Shown: one piece after another, positions 20,715 through 32,320 of the stretch
How positions within the stretch are numbered: position 1 is the first letter of the stretch
How the letters are laid out: each line of letters opens with the position of its first letter
Notes under the pieces: model-generated
What the model saw: only the letters and a program-made list of their open reading frames with translations
The model's database searches: none
Told to the model about the DNA's origin: nothing
Position numbers and translations under genes: made by a program
Source of the DNA: Riptortus pedestris
Lineage: Eukaryota; Arthropoda; Insecta; Hemiptera; Alydidae
Assembly (NCBI GenBank): GCA_019009955.1
Contig: CM032229.1
Span: 2,661,001-2,725,000, forward strand
Length of the DNA: 64,000 nt
Direction of reading: 5' to 3'

Positions 20715-20715
<1 letters not shown>
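18866..20715 (+). mobile_element. Hel-B Helitron copy 2
   Basis: Plus orientation. The 5' part is TGTAACCTCTGTCTGTACAT next to (TA)n. Three or four 300-bp monomers follow, interrupted by Rep-C (19787-20139). The 3' end is CCCGAGCGAAGCCGGG, TATCTGAG and CTAG at 20712-20715, then T. No coding content; short frames are repeat artefacts. Confidence 0.75.
19787..20139 (+). repeat. Rep-C copy 1
   Basis: About 350-bp unit running from AAGAACATTTCAATTGTATG to CTTTCTTTCCTCAGCTGTT, with a C-run in the middle. It is found again, inverted, at 27111-27464, and in both places lies within Hel-B monomers. It may be an internal segment of a Hel-B subtype rather than a separate element. Confidence 0.7.

Positions 20716-20763
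<48 letters not shown>
20716..20763. repeat. (TA)n between two Helitron 3' ends
   Basis: TA array bounded on the left by ...GAGCTAG and on the right by CTAGCTAAGG, so two Hel-B elements meet with their 3' ends facing each other. Confidence 0.9.
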
Positions 20764-20764
<1 letters not shown>

Positions 20765-22290
20765 TAGCTAAGGTACCCGACGATGCCCGGGAAATCATTG
20801 TTGACTTACTAATGATGGTATTTTGATAGCAAGACTTCAATGTGTACAATTACACTTCCATCCAAGACGTAATGGTTTTCCGAAATAGCCAACCCTGAAG
20901 GGTAACTTCAGGGGATTGATATAATAGAAATTTCATTTTTGAAGGATAAATGAAAATGTGTTCCTAATCTATCCCTTTACACTTTTTGAGTCACCTTTTT
21001 TCAATAATTCAAACCATAATCATGGGTAGCATTTATTACAATTAAATATCATCTATAATGAACATATTTCCTTTCAAAAGCCAATCCGAGCTCATATAAT
21101 ATTAGGCAAAGTTTTTGCAAGTAAGATTATATTTGTAATAGTGAATCACACTGGAAACTATTTTCAGTAATGCCAGACGGGAAATTAGTAAACTCAATTA
21201 TCTAGTAAGGCTCCATTCACCTTCCGCTCCCGCATGAGACTTCTCAAAATTCGTCTACTTAAATTATTGATTCAAAACATTATTTTAATAATTTATCTAC
21301 TGGATGGAATTGAATAATAGAGGTACCCTCAAAATATCATATCATATCGAGTATAAACGCATGTTGTTTTTTGTCATAATGACATTACCAATAACGTTTA
21401 ATTATTATGATAGCACATATTTGTTTCAATAACATCAAGTTACATTATACAAATTAAATAATGGAAATGCTCTTATAGTTTATATTTCTATTGGAAATAA
21501 ATTACAAAGTTAATTTCTAGGTAAAATAAACAAATGAGGCGGGGACGAAGAAAATTTATAACCTCTCTAATCCGAATCATACTTTGAACTATCATATAAG
21601 ACGAAAACATAACATCATTTGTCATAATATTCATTTATTAAAACCATTAAATAAGTACTAATATAATTATTGACTCCCGTTTAGCGTATATCCCGTGTTT
21701 ACTTCATTTTACGACAAAAGTGAATGCACACAAAAGTTACTCTAAATAACAAAGTAAACAACTTTTGTTCTGTGCATGTTTCATCCACCCTTATAATCCC
21801 CACTCCCCTCTGAACCTAAAATTTTTAGTATAGCTTATAATCATGGAAGAATTAATGCTAATTCACACACCGAGTTTTGCTAAGTTCGGTTCAATCGTTA
21901 GTGCCCAACAAAATTGTTGGCTCTCGCTTTAGATTTTAGTGTATATTTCGTTTATACTTTTCTATACGACAAAAGTGAATATAACAAAAGTTACTTTAAA
22001 TAGAAAAATAAACTACTTTTGTCATGTGCATAAAAGAAAACCCAATTGAAAACGAAATATCGCTATTTTTAATTTCAGGCCTACCTTATAACCCCCACTC
22101 CTGCCCGTCCCTAGAAATGTTAGTATGGCTCAGGGGGGTGCCATTCGGCAGGTGCGCAGATCAAAAATTTTTGCGACTTTGGCGCATGACGTCACTGGGC
22201 TGAACAGAGCTTTGTTTACATCGTGAGCATCGTTGTGTTTTTAGTTAATTGTTTTATTTTCCATTGTTATAAGTGATTTTTTTTTTCAAA

Positions 22291-22908
22291 ATGAGTGAGT
22301 GTGCTATGGCAACATGTTCCAACAACTCTAGGAGAACAGGCAAGTCTGTATCTTATCACCGGTTCCCGAAAAACGAAGAAATTAAGAAACAGTGGATAGT
22401 TCTGTGTAGACGAGGAGATTTGAAATTTAATCCTACTTTTGCTCGGGTTTGTTCAGAACATTTCAGTGATAGTGATTACCAAAGGAATTTACAAGCAGAA
22501 TTGTTAGGCTATGTTCCTAATAGATTGATATTAAAAGAAGAAGTTAATTTACCAGTATCGTCCGTAAGTAAACAAACACCTACTAGCTCTACTTCTGACT
22601 CAAAATGTGAAACATCTAGAGACTGTAGGAGTAAAAAACGTGAAATAACTCAACGTGCCCTGCGTCACATTAATGAGATTTCTCCCAAAAAGCTGAAAAG
22701 TGATTTTTCATGTAATACAGAAGAAGTTGATTGTGATGGATGTATTCTCTTAAAGGAAAAAATTGCTGAATATGAATCCCAATTAAAGTCCTTGCTGATC
22801 CAAGTAAAAAATTTAGAAAGTAATAACTTTAATTTAAAAAAGAGAGTTACTAAATTGCTAACAGTTATTTACCAGATAAAAATGCAAAAAGAAGAAAAAA
22901 TGCAGTGA
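22291..22908 (+). CDS. THAP-domain protein of a transposon (205 aa)
   Basis: Starts MSECAMATCSNN at 22291; a GTG further upstream is not a likely start. Residues 4-58 form a THAP zinc-binding DNA-binding domain: C4, C9, C54 and H57 in C2CH spacing, with the conserved P26, W35 and F58 (HRFPKNEE, KQWIVL, VCSEHF). A Ser/Thr-rich linker follows. The last 60 residues are a Lys/Leu-rich coiled coil (KEKIAEYESQLKSLLIQVKN), as in P-transposase-like proteins after the THAP domain. The usual transposase catalytic region does not follow in frame. Either splicing joins downstream exons or this is a truncated DNA-binding product. The frame is intact, unlike most other elements here. Confidence 0.8.
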   Translation: MSECAMATCSNNSRRTGKSVSYHRFPKNEEIKKQWIVLCRRGDLKFNPTFARVCSEHFSDSDYQRNLQAELLGYVPNRLILKEEVNLPVSSVSKQTPTSSTSDSKCETSRDCRSKKREITQRALRHINEISPKKLKSDFSCNTEEVDCDGCILLKEKIAEYESQLKSLLIQVKNLESNNFNLKKRVTKLLTVIYQIKMQKEEKMQ

Positions 22909-22965
22909 AAAAAGAAATGGAAAGGATTTGTTATCCAATATTATCCAAAGCTCAAATTCAGAGCA

Positions 22966-23800
22966 TACACTCAAAAAATATCAGCAGCAACTGTTTTGGA
23001 CAAGACAGACTTCATGCGAATGGGAGCTTTTAAAATGTAAGAAAAGAATAATTTTCTTGTAGTGTTTCCTATAGAGCACTATAGGAGTATATTTCCATGC
23101 TCCATCATTAATGATATAACATGTTTCCTTCGCAGTTATTTATTCTATGGGACAGTGCGGTTTCAATGCATACACTCAAAAAATATCAGCAGCAACTGTT
23201 TTGGACAAGACAGACTTCATGAGAATGGGAGCTTTTAAAAAGGTAAGATTTAAAATATTAGAAACAGAATAATTTTCTTGTATTGTTTCCTATAGAGCAC
23301 TATAGGAGATTATTTCCCATGCTCCATCATTAATGATATTACATGTTTCCTTCGCAGTTATTTATTCTATGGGACAGTGCGGTTTCAATGCATATGCTCC
23401 AACATCTGTGCCATTTTCTTCACAAGGATGCTACTGGAACCAGGGATTCCCTGCGGCTCAAAATGTTAGCATATTTTTATTACAAGGAGGACTACATGCC
23501 AATGACAGCTTTTTTTTTAAAAAAAAGATAAGTTTTAAAGTCTGAGTAACAGAATTATCTTCTTGTAGTGTTTTCTATAGAGCACTATAGGAGTTTATTT
23601 CCCATGGTCTATCATTAATGATATTACATGTTTCCTCCACAGTTAGTTATTCTATGGGATATTGCTGTTTCAATGCATATGCTCCAACATCAGTGCCATT
23701 CTCTTCACAAGGATGCTACTGGAACCAAGGATTCCAGTGACTAAATATAAGCATCTTTTTATTACAAGGAGGACTACATGCCAATGATAACCTTTAAAAA
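22966..23800 (+). repeat. tandem exon-intron cassettes in THAP transposon
   Basis: Four successive units of about 200-300 bp. Each has an exon-like part, a GTAAG-type or degraded donor, the segment CTATAGAGCACTATAGGAG, TCATTAATGATAT, an acceptor-like TTTCCTTCGCAG, and TTATTTATTCTATGGGA. Open translations are YSMGQCGFNAY followed by either TQKISAATVLDKTDF (units 1 and 2) or APTSVPFSSQGCYWNQGF (units 3 and 4). Later units have lost the donor (GATAAGT). ISAATVL faintly recalls the DIS.A..L block after the coiled coil in P-like transposases, which is only a suggestion. Confidence 0.65.
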
Positions 23801-24826
23801 TCTTGTACCTATATTGACTAGCTGATGTTTAAAATAATTTAGTCATTTTTAACTGGGTATCATTGTTTATTGCTTGGTTAATCTCAATTTTATTAACTTT
23901 TATTTGTTTGTATAATAGAAGTCATTACTGTTTTCATGTTTTGGAGATTTCATCTTATTATAGTAAAGTTTTACTTTTTGTTGTGCTAATTACCTACAAA
24001 AATTATGATTTTTAAATGTAACCCAACATATATAAATTTTAAGGAACTATTATGTATTTATTTTTAATGGAATCTAATTTGTACATGGTTTATTTGAAAT
24101 AAAATATATTCAACTAAAGTAATTTGTATAATTTACATACATATAACATTTTAAAAATTTTTTTATAGCCAAAATAATAAGAAAACTGATTATATTGATC
24201 GTATTTCGGCTTGACCGACAGGAATCTTTCAGCCAGTGACGTAGAGGCCTGCTGCATTCTGATTGGCTACTCGCGAATGGCGCTACCTTATCTTATACGT
24301 ACCTTGAATATAATGAAGGTGTTAGTGCTAATACACATACCGAGTTTTATTTAGTTCCATTGAGTCTTTCGTGCCAAATAAAATTGTTGACTCCCGCTAT
24401 AATGTTTGGTGTATAACGCATTTGTACTTCGGAGTACGAAGAAAGTATATATGACAAAAGTTACATAGTTAGTTAGCTTTTATTAGTTAAATAACAAAAT
24501 AAACAACTTTTGTTATGTGCATATTTGCCGTAAAACCAATAGGAAACTAAATATCACTATTTTGAATTTCAGGCGTCCCTTACAACTCCCACTCCTGTTC
24601 GTCTCAGAGAAAATTAATATAGCCTAAAGTCTAAGTTGGGTTAGGAGTAATATACATACCAAGTTTCATAAAATTCGGTTCAGCCGTTTATGCGTGAAAA
24701 GGTAACAAACAAACAAACAAACAAAATGTAGTTATGGTGTCTATGACATGTGAAACGAAAAATTATCGTGAAATTTCGCGAAAAAAAACAATGTACTGAC
24801 AGAGGTTACAATTTTATATATATATA

Positions 24827-25861
24827 CTAGCTCAGATACCCGGCTTCGCCCGGGAATTCATTTGAGGCTGAATGGTGATGGTATTTTTTAGCAGGCTTTA
24901 CATTGCACAATATTTTGACATTTACCCGTCCCAGTGTTTAGGATTGATACCCATCTTTGCCGTGGATTTGCTAATAATAGAATTATTTGTTCGATAAGGC
25001 TTCACAGTTTTCAATATTTTTATATTCCCCGTCTCTTATACATGTAAATATGGTGAATTTTTATTTCAGGCCTCCCTTTTACCCCCTCCCGTTCGAAACT
25101 AAAAATTTTAATATAACTTATAATCATGGAAGAATTAATGCTAATTGACATACCGAGTTTTGTTAAGTTCGGTTCAGCCGTTAGTGCCTGCTAAAGTTTT
25201 AACGTATAACTCATTTATACTTAGGTATACGACAAAAGTGTATATAACAAAATTAACTCCAAATAACAAAATAAACAACTTTTGTTATGTTTATATTTGC
25301 GGAAAAACCAATAGGAAACGAAATATCGCTATTTTTAATTTCAGGCTTCCCTTATAACCCCCACTCCTGCCCGTCCATAGAAATGTTGGTATGGCTTATT
25401 ATAATGAAGACCTCACTACTAATACACATACCGAGTTTTATTTAGTTCGGTTGAGTCTTTATTGGCAAATAATATTGTTGACTCCCGCTATAACTTTTAC
25501 CGAATAACGCATTTAAACTTAGGTATATGAAAAAAGTGTATATAACAAAAGTTACTCTAAATAACAAAATAAACAACTTTTGTTATGTGCATATTTGCCG
25601 AAAAACCAATAGAAAACGAAATATCGCTATTTTTAATTTCAGGCTTCCCTTATAACCCCCACTCCTGTTCGTCTCAGAGAAAATTAATATAGCCTAAAGT
25701 CTAAGTTGGGCTAGTAGTAATATACATACCAAATTTCATAAAATTCGGTTCAGCCGTATATGCGTGAAAAGGTAACAAAGAAACAAACAAACATACATAC
25801 ACGAAAGAAACACAATGCAGATATGGTGTCTATGACATGTGAAACGAAAAGTTATCGTGAA

Positions 25862-25865
<4 letters not shown>
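24827..25865 (-). mobile_element. Hel-B Helitron copy 3
   Basis: CTAG at 24827-24830 and hairpin at 24839-24854, then monomers and the GTGAAACGAAAAGTTATCGT segment, cut off at a (TA)n array. It lies immediately next to the 5' end of the previous copy in the same orientation. Confidence 0.75.

Positions 25866-25917
<52 letters not shown>
25866..25917. repeat. (TA)n microsatellite
   Basis: TA array between two oppositely oriented Hel-B 5' ends. Confidence 0.95.
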
Positions 25918-25920
<3 letters not shown>

Positions 25921-25929
25921 TATATACAT

Positions 25930-27108
25930 ATAAAATTGTAGCCTCTGTCTGTACATTGATTTTTTTTCTCGAAATTTCACGATATCTTTTCGTTTCACAT
26001 GTAATAGACACTATAACTGCATTTTGTTTCTTTGGTGTCTGTTTGTTTGTTACCTTTTCACGCATAAACGGCTGAACCGAATTTTATGAAACTTGGTATG
26101 TATATTACTACTAGCCCAACTTAGACTTTAGGCTATATTAACATTCTCTAAGACGAACAGGAGTGGGGGTTATAAGGGAGGCCTGAAATTAAAATTAGCG
26201 ATATTTCGTTTCCTATTCGTTTTTCGGCAAATATGAACATAAAAAAGTTGTTTATTTTGTTATTTAGAGTAACTTTTGTTATATACACTTTTTTCGTATA
26301 CTGAATTATAAACGAGATATACGCTGAAACCTATAGCAGAAGTGAACAATTTTATTTGGGACAAAAGACCCAACCGAAATAAATAAAACTCGGTATGTGT
26401 ATTAGTACTAACGCTTTCATTATAACAAGCTATACCAACATTTCTAGGGACGGGCAGGAGTGGGGGTTGTAGGGGAGGCCTGAATTTAAAAATAGCGGTA
26501 TTTCGTTTTCTATTCGTTTTTCGGCAAATATGAACATAACAAAAGTTGTTTATTTTGTTATTTAGAGTAACTTTTGTTATATACACTTTTTTCTTATACG
26601 GAATTGTAAACGAGATATACACTATAAACTAAAGTGGGAGTCAACTATTTCATTGGGCGCTAACGATTAAACCGGACTTAAAAACTCGGTATGTCAATTA
26701 GCATTAATTCTTCCATGATTATAAGCTATATTAAAATTTTTAGATTAGAACGGGAGCGGGGGTTATAAGGGATGCCAGAAATAAAAATTCGTGATATTTC
26801 ATTGTCTATTTGTTTTTTGACAAACAAGCAAATAACAAAAGTTGTTTACTTTGTTACTTAGATTAACTTTTGTTTTGTACATTTCTCCAGGAACAATGTG
26901 TGGAGCAAGTAATTTGCGTAGAAATATTGATATGCTCAACAATTCATTCTAATTTGAACTATGAGGTTCCTGGAAACATTAATTTAAATCTATGTTAATA
27001 TTTGGTCGTTTATAACTGTAATCTATGCATTATGCACAGGAGACGAGAAATATGGCAATATAACCAAATATGAAATATGACTATTTGGAGGACAGTCAAG
27101 ACTTGTGT
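25930..27108 (+). mobile_element. Hel-B copy 4, 3' truncated
   Basis: Plus orientation. It begins TGTAGCCTCTGTCTGTACAT, contains three monomers (about 26130-26890), and reaches the segment ATGCATTATGCACAGGAGAC. It stops at the Rep-C copy without the CTAG terminus. Confidence 0.65.
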
Positions 27109-27110
27109 AA

Positions 27111-27464
27111 AACAACTGAGGAAAGAAAGAGGGAGTGAGAAAGGTTCTAGATTACAGGAAGGTCTCCCCACCCGTCCCTGACGCTCCAGGCTAACCAACA
27201 GAACATGACTAATTCCAACTCGCAATTCCGCTAACATTACCTTATATTCAGATTCTATTTTCAATTCTAATTATGTATGTTTAGATACTTTCGTTTTTTG
27301 TGAATTAATTGATATTTTAAACAAATAAAAGGAAGAAGTTACCTCCTTCCGATTAATTAATGTTCCGGTGAAAGACAGATGAAGAGAGGGGGGGGGGGTA
27401 ATATACTTTGCTCCTCATGAAACAGTTACTTGTTTTTAAATGCTTCATTCATACAATTGAAATG
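27111..27464 (-). repeat. Rep-C copy 2, inverted
   Basis: Reverse complement of 19787-20139 with moderate divergence, ending near GAAATGTTCTTATTCTTCGCC. It belongs with the minus-strand Hel-B copy that follows. Confidence 0.7.
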
Positions 27465-28414
27465 TTCTTATTCTTCGCCATAATATATCATGGTGAGGTA
27501 AAATTAAATTAAAAGATTGAATGGTGTAACTTATTCAAACATTGGAATGAATTGCAGGCTACAATATTGATATTTTTATACGACCAAGATATATATATAA
27601 AGCCACTCTAAATAACAAAGGAACAGTTTTTGTTATGAGCATTTTTGTTAATATAGCTTATAATTTAGTAGCAGTTGGTGCAAAGTCAGATGATACTGAG
27701 TCATGTTCAGTTGACTGCGCCTAACAAAAGTTTTTAGCATATATGTCGTTTATGCTTCCTTATACGACAAAAGTATATATAAACAAACGTTACTCTAAAT
27801 AACAAAATAAAGAAGTCTTATTATGTGCATGTTCGCAGAAAACCCAATAAGAAATAATATATCGCGATTTTTCATTTCATGCCTCCATTACAACCCCTAC
27901 TCCTGTTCGTTCCTAAAAATGTTCCTACAGATTAAAATCAAGGATGAGTTAATACCAACCTACATACGGAGTTTCGTTTAGTTCGGTTGAGTCTTTTGTG
28001 CTAAATAAAATTGTGGACTCCCGCTATAGTTTTTAGCGTATAACTCATTTATACTTCCGTATTCGGCAAAAGTGTATATAACAAAAGTTACTCTAAAAAA
28101 TAAAATAAATAACTTTTGATACGTGCATATTCGCCGAAAAACCAAGAGGAAACAAAATAACGCTATTTTTAATTTCAGGGCTCCCTTTTAACCCCCCCTC
28201 CTGTTCGTCTCAGAGAATATTAGTATAGCCTTAAGTCTAAGTTGGGCTAGTGGTAATATACATACCAAGTTCCATGAAATTCCCGTTCTGCCGTGAAAGG
28301 TAACAAACAAACACACACCAAACAAACAAAAGGCAGTTATGGTGTCTATGACATGTGAAACGAAAAGTTATCGTGAAATTTCGCGAAAAAAATCAATGTA
28401 CAGACAGAGGTTAC

Positions 28415-28420
<6 letters not shown>
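27465..28420 (-). mobile_element. Hel-B copy 5, diverged
   Basis: Minus orientation. Two or three diverged monomers, then the usual 5' end (GTGAAACGAAAAGTTATCGT, CAGAGGTTACAATTTTATAT) next to a long TA array. No 3' terminus. Confidence 0.65.

Positions 28421-28487
<67 letters not shown>
28421..28487. repeat. (TA)n microsatellite
   Basis: TA array separating the 5' end of one Hel-B and the 3' CTAG end of the next. Confidence 0.95.
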
Positions 28488-28488
<1 letters not shown>

Positions 28489-29170
28489 TAGCTCAGATAC
28501 CCGGCTTCGCCCGGGAATTCATTTGAGGCTGGATGGCGATTGTATTTTTTTGGCAAGGCTTTACTTTGCACAATATTTTGACATTTACCCTTCAAAGTGT
28601 TTAGGGTTTATACCCGTCGTTGCTGTGGATTTGTTAATAATAAAATTATTTTTTTATGTAAGACTTCACTGTCATCCATATTGTCATATTTCCCGTTCCC
28701 TGTGCATTATGCATAGATTTAAATTATTAAGGGCAAAATATTAACATACATTAAAATTTATTTTTCCAGGTGAGGTACCTGGTAGTTCATATTGAAAAGA
28801 ATTGTTGAGCAAATTTCTCTAAATAACAAAATAAATAACTTTTGTTATTTGTATAATTGCCGAAAATGCAATAGGAAACGAAATATCGCTATTTTTAATT
28901 TCAGCCCTCCCTTTTAACCCCCACACCTGTTCGCCTCAGAGAATAAGAACATAGCCTAAAGTATAAGTTGGGTTAGTAGTAATATACATACCAAGTTTCA
29001 TAAAATTCGGTTCAGCCGTTTATGCGTGAAAAGGTAACAAACAAACAAATAAACAAACAGACACGAAAGAAACAAAAAGCAGTTATTGTGTATGACATGT
29101 GAAACGAAAAGTTATCGTGAAATTAATCGAAAAAAATCAATGTAAAGACAGAGGTTACAATTTTATATAT
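28488..29170 (-). mobile_element. Hel-B copy 6, short and complete
   Basis: CTAG at 28488-28491, hairpin at 28500-28515, a single monomer, and the 5' end at about 29160. It shows that one monomer is sufficient for an end-to-end copy. Confidence 0.75.
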
Positions 29171-29173
29171 ATA

Positions 29174-30455
29174 CTAGCTCAGATACCCGGCTTCGCCCGG
29201 GAATTGATTTGAGGCTGAATGGTGATGGTATTTTTTTGGCAAGCCTTTACTTTCCTCAATACTTTGACATTTACTCGTCCCAGTATTTAGGGTTTATACC
29301 AATCGTTGCTGTGGATTTTTTAATAATAAAATTAATTTTTTTATTTAAGACTTCATTGTCCCCCATATGGTCATATTTCCCGTTTTCTGTGCATTGTGCA
29401 TAGATTTGAATTATTAAGGGCAAAATATTAACATACATAAAAATTAATTTTTCCAGGTGAGGTACCTCGTAATGTGTATTGGAAAGGGTTTTTGAGCATA
29501 TCACTATTTCTACGCAAATTACTTGCTCTAGACAGGAGAAATGTATAAAACAAAAGTTAATCTAAATAACAAAGTAAACAACTTTTGTTATGTGCATGTT
29601 TGTCGAAAAACAAACAGACAATGAAATACCGCGAATTTTTATTTCAGGCCTCCCTTATAGCCCCCACTCCCCTGCTAACCTAAAAATTTTAATATAGCTT
29701 ATAACCATGGAAGAATCAATGCTAATTGACATACCAAGTTTTTTTAAGTTCGGTTTAATCGTTAGCGCCCAATGAAATATTTGACCCCCGCTTTAGTTTA
29801 TAGTGCATATCTCTTTTATACTTTATTAAAAGACAAAAATGAATATGACAAAAGTTACTCTAAATAACAAAATAAACAACTTTTGCTATGTTTATATTTG
29901 CCGAAAAACGAATAGAAATCGAAATACCGCTATATTTAAATTCAGGCCTCCCTTACAACCCCCACTCCTGCCCGTCCCTAGAAATGTTGGTATGACTTAT
30001 TATAATGAAAGCATTAGTGCTAATACACATACCGAGTTTTATTCATTTCGGTTGGGTCTTTTGTCCCAAATGAAATTGTTCTCTTCCTTTGTAGGTTTTA
30101 GCGTATATCTCGTTTATAATTCGGTATACGAAAAACGTGTATATATCAAAAGTTACTCTAAGTAATAAAATAAACAACTTTTGTTATGTTCATATTTGCC
30201 GATAAACCAACAGGAAACGAAATATCGCTATTTTTAATTTCTGGCTTCCCTTATAACCCCTACTCCTGCCCGTCCCTAGAAATGTTGCTATGGCTTGTTA
30301 TAATGAAAGCGTTAGTTCTAATACACATACTGAGTTTTATTTATTTCGGTGGTGTCTTTTGTCCTAAATAAAATTGTGGACTCCCACTATAATTTTTAGC
30401 GTATAACTCATTTATACTTCCGTATAGGGCAAAAGTGCATATAACAAAAGTTACT
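29174..30455 (-). mobile_element. Hel-B copy 7, 5' truncated
   Basis: CTAG at 29174-29177 and hairpin, followed by three monomers. It breaks off inside a monomer near 30455 without the 5' end. Confidence 0.7.
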
Positions 30456-30539
30456 ATAAATTAAAGAAAAATTGTCCATTTTTGAGGTGCTGGATGGTGA
30501 AGGAATTATTATCTCATCGAGAATAGTGAAGGAACGAGG

Positions 30540-30975
30540 CGTTTTTTCTTACCTGAGACCAAAAATTGTATTCAAGAGACCTTTATTATACGAGATAGAT
30601 GCACATATGTCCAGGTGCCCCCCCCCCGTCTTAAGATTTTGGACTACTAAAATTTGATTGATTGAGATAACAATTATTCTGACTCATTATTAATTACAGT
30701 ACCAGATATAAAAAATAGTTCTCAATAAAATTAATATGTTATATTCAGTTATATTTCAGTAATTGTTTTTCTTTCCGGTGTGAGGCGGGTTGACCCGTTT
30801 GTATACATTTCTAACCTAACGCTTTCTAACGGCAGGTTATTGAAATTGGATGAACCATTTCTTATTACCGTTTGTATTTATTCTCGGTGGTGTTGTGTTA
30901 GCAGTATGTATATTTATCTATTACTAAACTACACGAGGGAAATCTGCTTAGTTTACGCAGCCCCTGCGTGACGGA
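30540..30975 (-). mobile_element. Rep-A head, inverted fragment
   Basis: The reverse complement contains the Rep-A head (TCCGTCACGCAGGGGCTGCG, at 30956-30975) and the following 400 bases. A 40-base Hel-B scrap separates it from the next Rep-A piece. Confidence 0.6.
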
Positions 30976-31015
30976 ATTATTATTTATTTCGGTAGGGTCT
31001 TTTGTCCCAAATAAA

Positions 31016-31410
31016 ATGTTTCTTCAAATGTCCATCGATCCTACCCAGGAGATGACGAAAATGAGGTCCATTGAAAACTTATATATATTTGTCTGTAATC
31101 GTTTTATACAAAAAGAAAGATCAAGTTCGTTAATGGTTGAAATCAGACCAGAGGGAGGGGGGGGGTTTAGAGGGGGATTTTCGAAAATTCTCCGTTATTA
31201 TGCATCGGATCGAAATATTGTATAGAACCAATCTTATTGCATATTAAATGTACTATAAATATTGTTATATACATTTATTCTCTATCTTGAATATTAACCG
31301 AGATATTTGCATATTTATGAAGTCGTGGGACACGTGGGTATCGTTCGGATTAGTTCGGCCGTTTTCGTAAGTGTTCGGCTCTAGTGTAAGCTTCTTCTAA
31401 CCTTACCTGT
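31016..31410 (-). mobile_element. Rep-A tail region, inverted fragment
   Basis: CAAATGTCCATCGATCCTAC through GAGATGACGAAAATGAGGTC to the 5' core (TTGAATATTAACCGAGATAT). Lacks the terminal hairpin. Confidence 0.6.
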
Positions 31411-31899
31411 CGTGAGAAAATACATACCATTTTATTGCTGCTTGCCCTGTGCTTAATGAGTTTAGAAAACAGTATTTTGGCACACCCAAACTTAGCCACA
31501 ATGAATTTATTTTATTTTTAAATGGCAAGAATTGGCTTGCGCTGTATACATATTTGAGTGTTGCCCTAAGCTATAGGAAATTGCTCATAGGGGACTATAA
31601 TAATTAGGTATATTATATATGTTCCTTTTCCTCTATTTAAATATGTATGTTCATGTCATGTATTTTGCTTGCTTTTGCAATACTAAAGTATTTTATTATA
31701 TAAAAGGCAGAGCTCAACAGACGGACTTATCAGTCCATGTTATGTATGCTAGGTTTAAGTATTATATCAAATGTAATAGAAAATTTAAATTTTATGGTTT
31801 TTTTGGATTGTTTTTTTCTTTAGAAATAAATATTATTATTTTAATTATGGCAATGAAGTAATTGTAAATTTATTTGTAGTTATTTTTCTGAATAAACAT
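31411..31899. other. unassigned AT-rich sequence
   Basis: No convincing frame or repeat match. Confidence 0.5.
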
Positions 31900-32160
31900 A
31901 ATGTATTATAAAATGAATAGAAAACTAAATACCGCTATTTTTAAATTCAGGCCTCCCATGCAACCCCCACTCCTGCCCGTTCCAAGAAATGTTGGTATGG
32001 CTTGTTATAATGAGAGCGTTAGTGCTAATTCACATACCCAGTTTTATTTATTTCGGCTAGGTCTTTTGTCCCAAATAAAATTGTCCACTTCCACTATAGG
32101 TTTTAGAGTATATCTCGTTTATAATTCGGTATACGAAAAAAGTGTATATAACAAAAGTTT
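31900..32160 (-). mobile_element. Hel-B monomer fragment
   Basis: One monomer (TTCAGGCCTCCCATGCAACC to GTGTATATAACAAAAGTT), cut at both ends. It directly precedes the spacer before the 65-bp array. Confidence 0.6.
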
Positions 32161-32320
32161 CTATTCTAATTTTAATTTTTTAAGTATGACATATATTTTC
32201 TTGTATAAATGGCCTTGTTCTTTAATCCATCCAATGTTTCCTCCCAGACTCTTGGCAATATGTTTGCAAACATAAGCTAATAAAATATCTATCTGTCTAT
32301 TGTAAAATTTTGAACGCGCC

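Larger units (their letters stand above)
22131..24306 (+). mobile_element. THAP-encoding DNA transposon, 2.2 kb
   Basis: Boundaries come from the interrupted Hel-B monomer. The left tip is CAGGGGGGTGCC, and the right tip, reverse-complemented, is CAAGGTACG. Inverted motifs support a TIR-type element: ACGTCACTGGGCTGAA at 22189-22204 and its reverse complement (one base shorter) at 24228-24242, each about 60 bases from its end; and GCCATTCG near both tips. It encodes a THAP-domain protein plus repeated exon-like cassettes. A THAP N-terminus fits P-type or other THAP-bearing transposons. I see no complete catalytic domain, and no clear target-site duplication. Confidence 0.65.
20764..24822 (-). 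mobile_element. Hel-B-like Helitron copy, split by THAP transposon
   Basis: Minus orientation. The 3' CTAG is at 20764-20767, with a variant hairpin (GCCCGGG / CCCGAC). Typical monomers lie at 21690-22130 and 24307-24700, and the 5' end (CAGAGGTTACAATTTTATAT) is at 24800-24822. The THAP transposon (22131-24306) is inserted within a monomer. The 20850-21690 stretch does not match the other copies and may be subtype-specific or another insert. Confidence 0.6.

Noticed and set aside
22131..24306. An 8-bp target-site duplication for the THAP element
   Set aside because: I compared the flanks TAGTATGGCT and AATATAATGA and found no convincing repeat.
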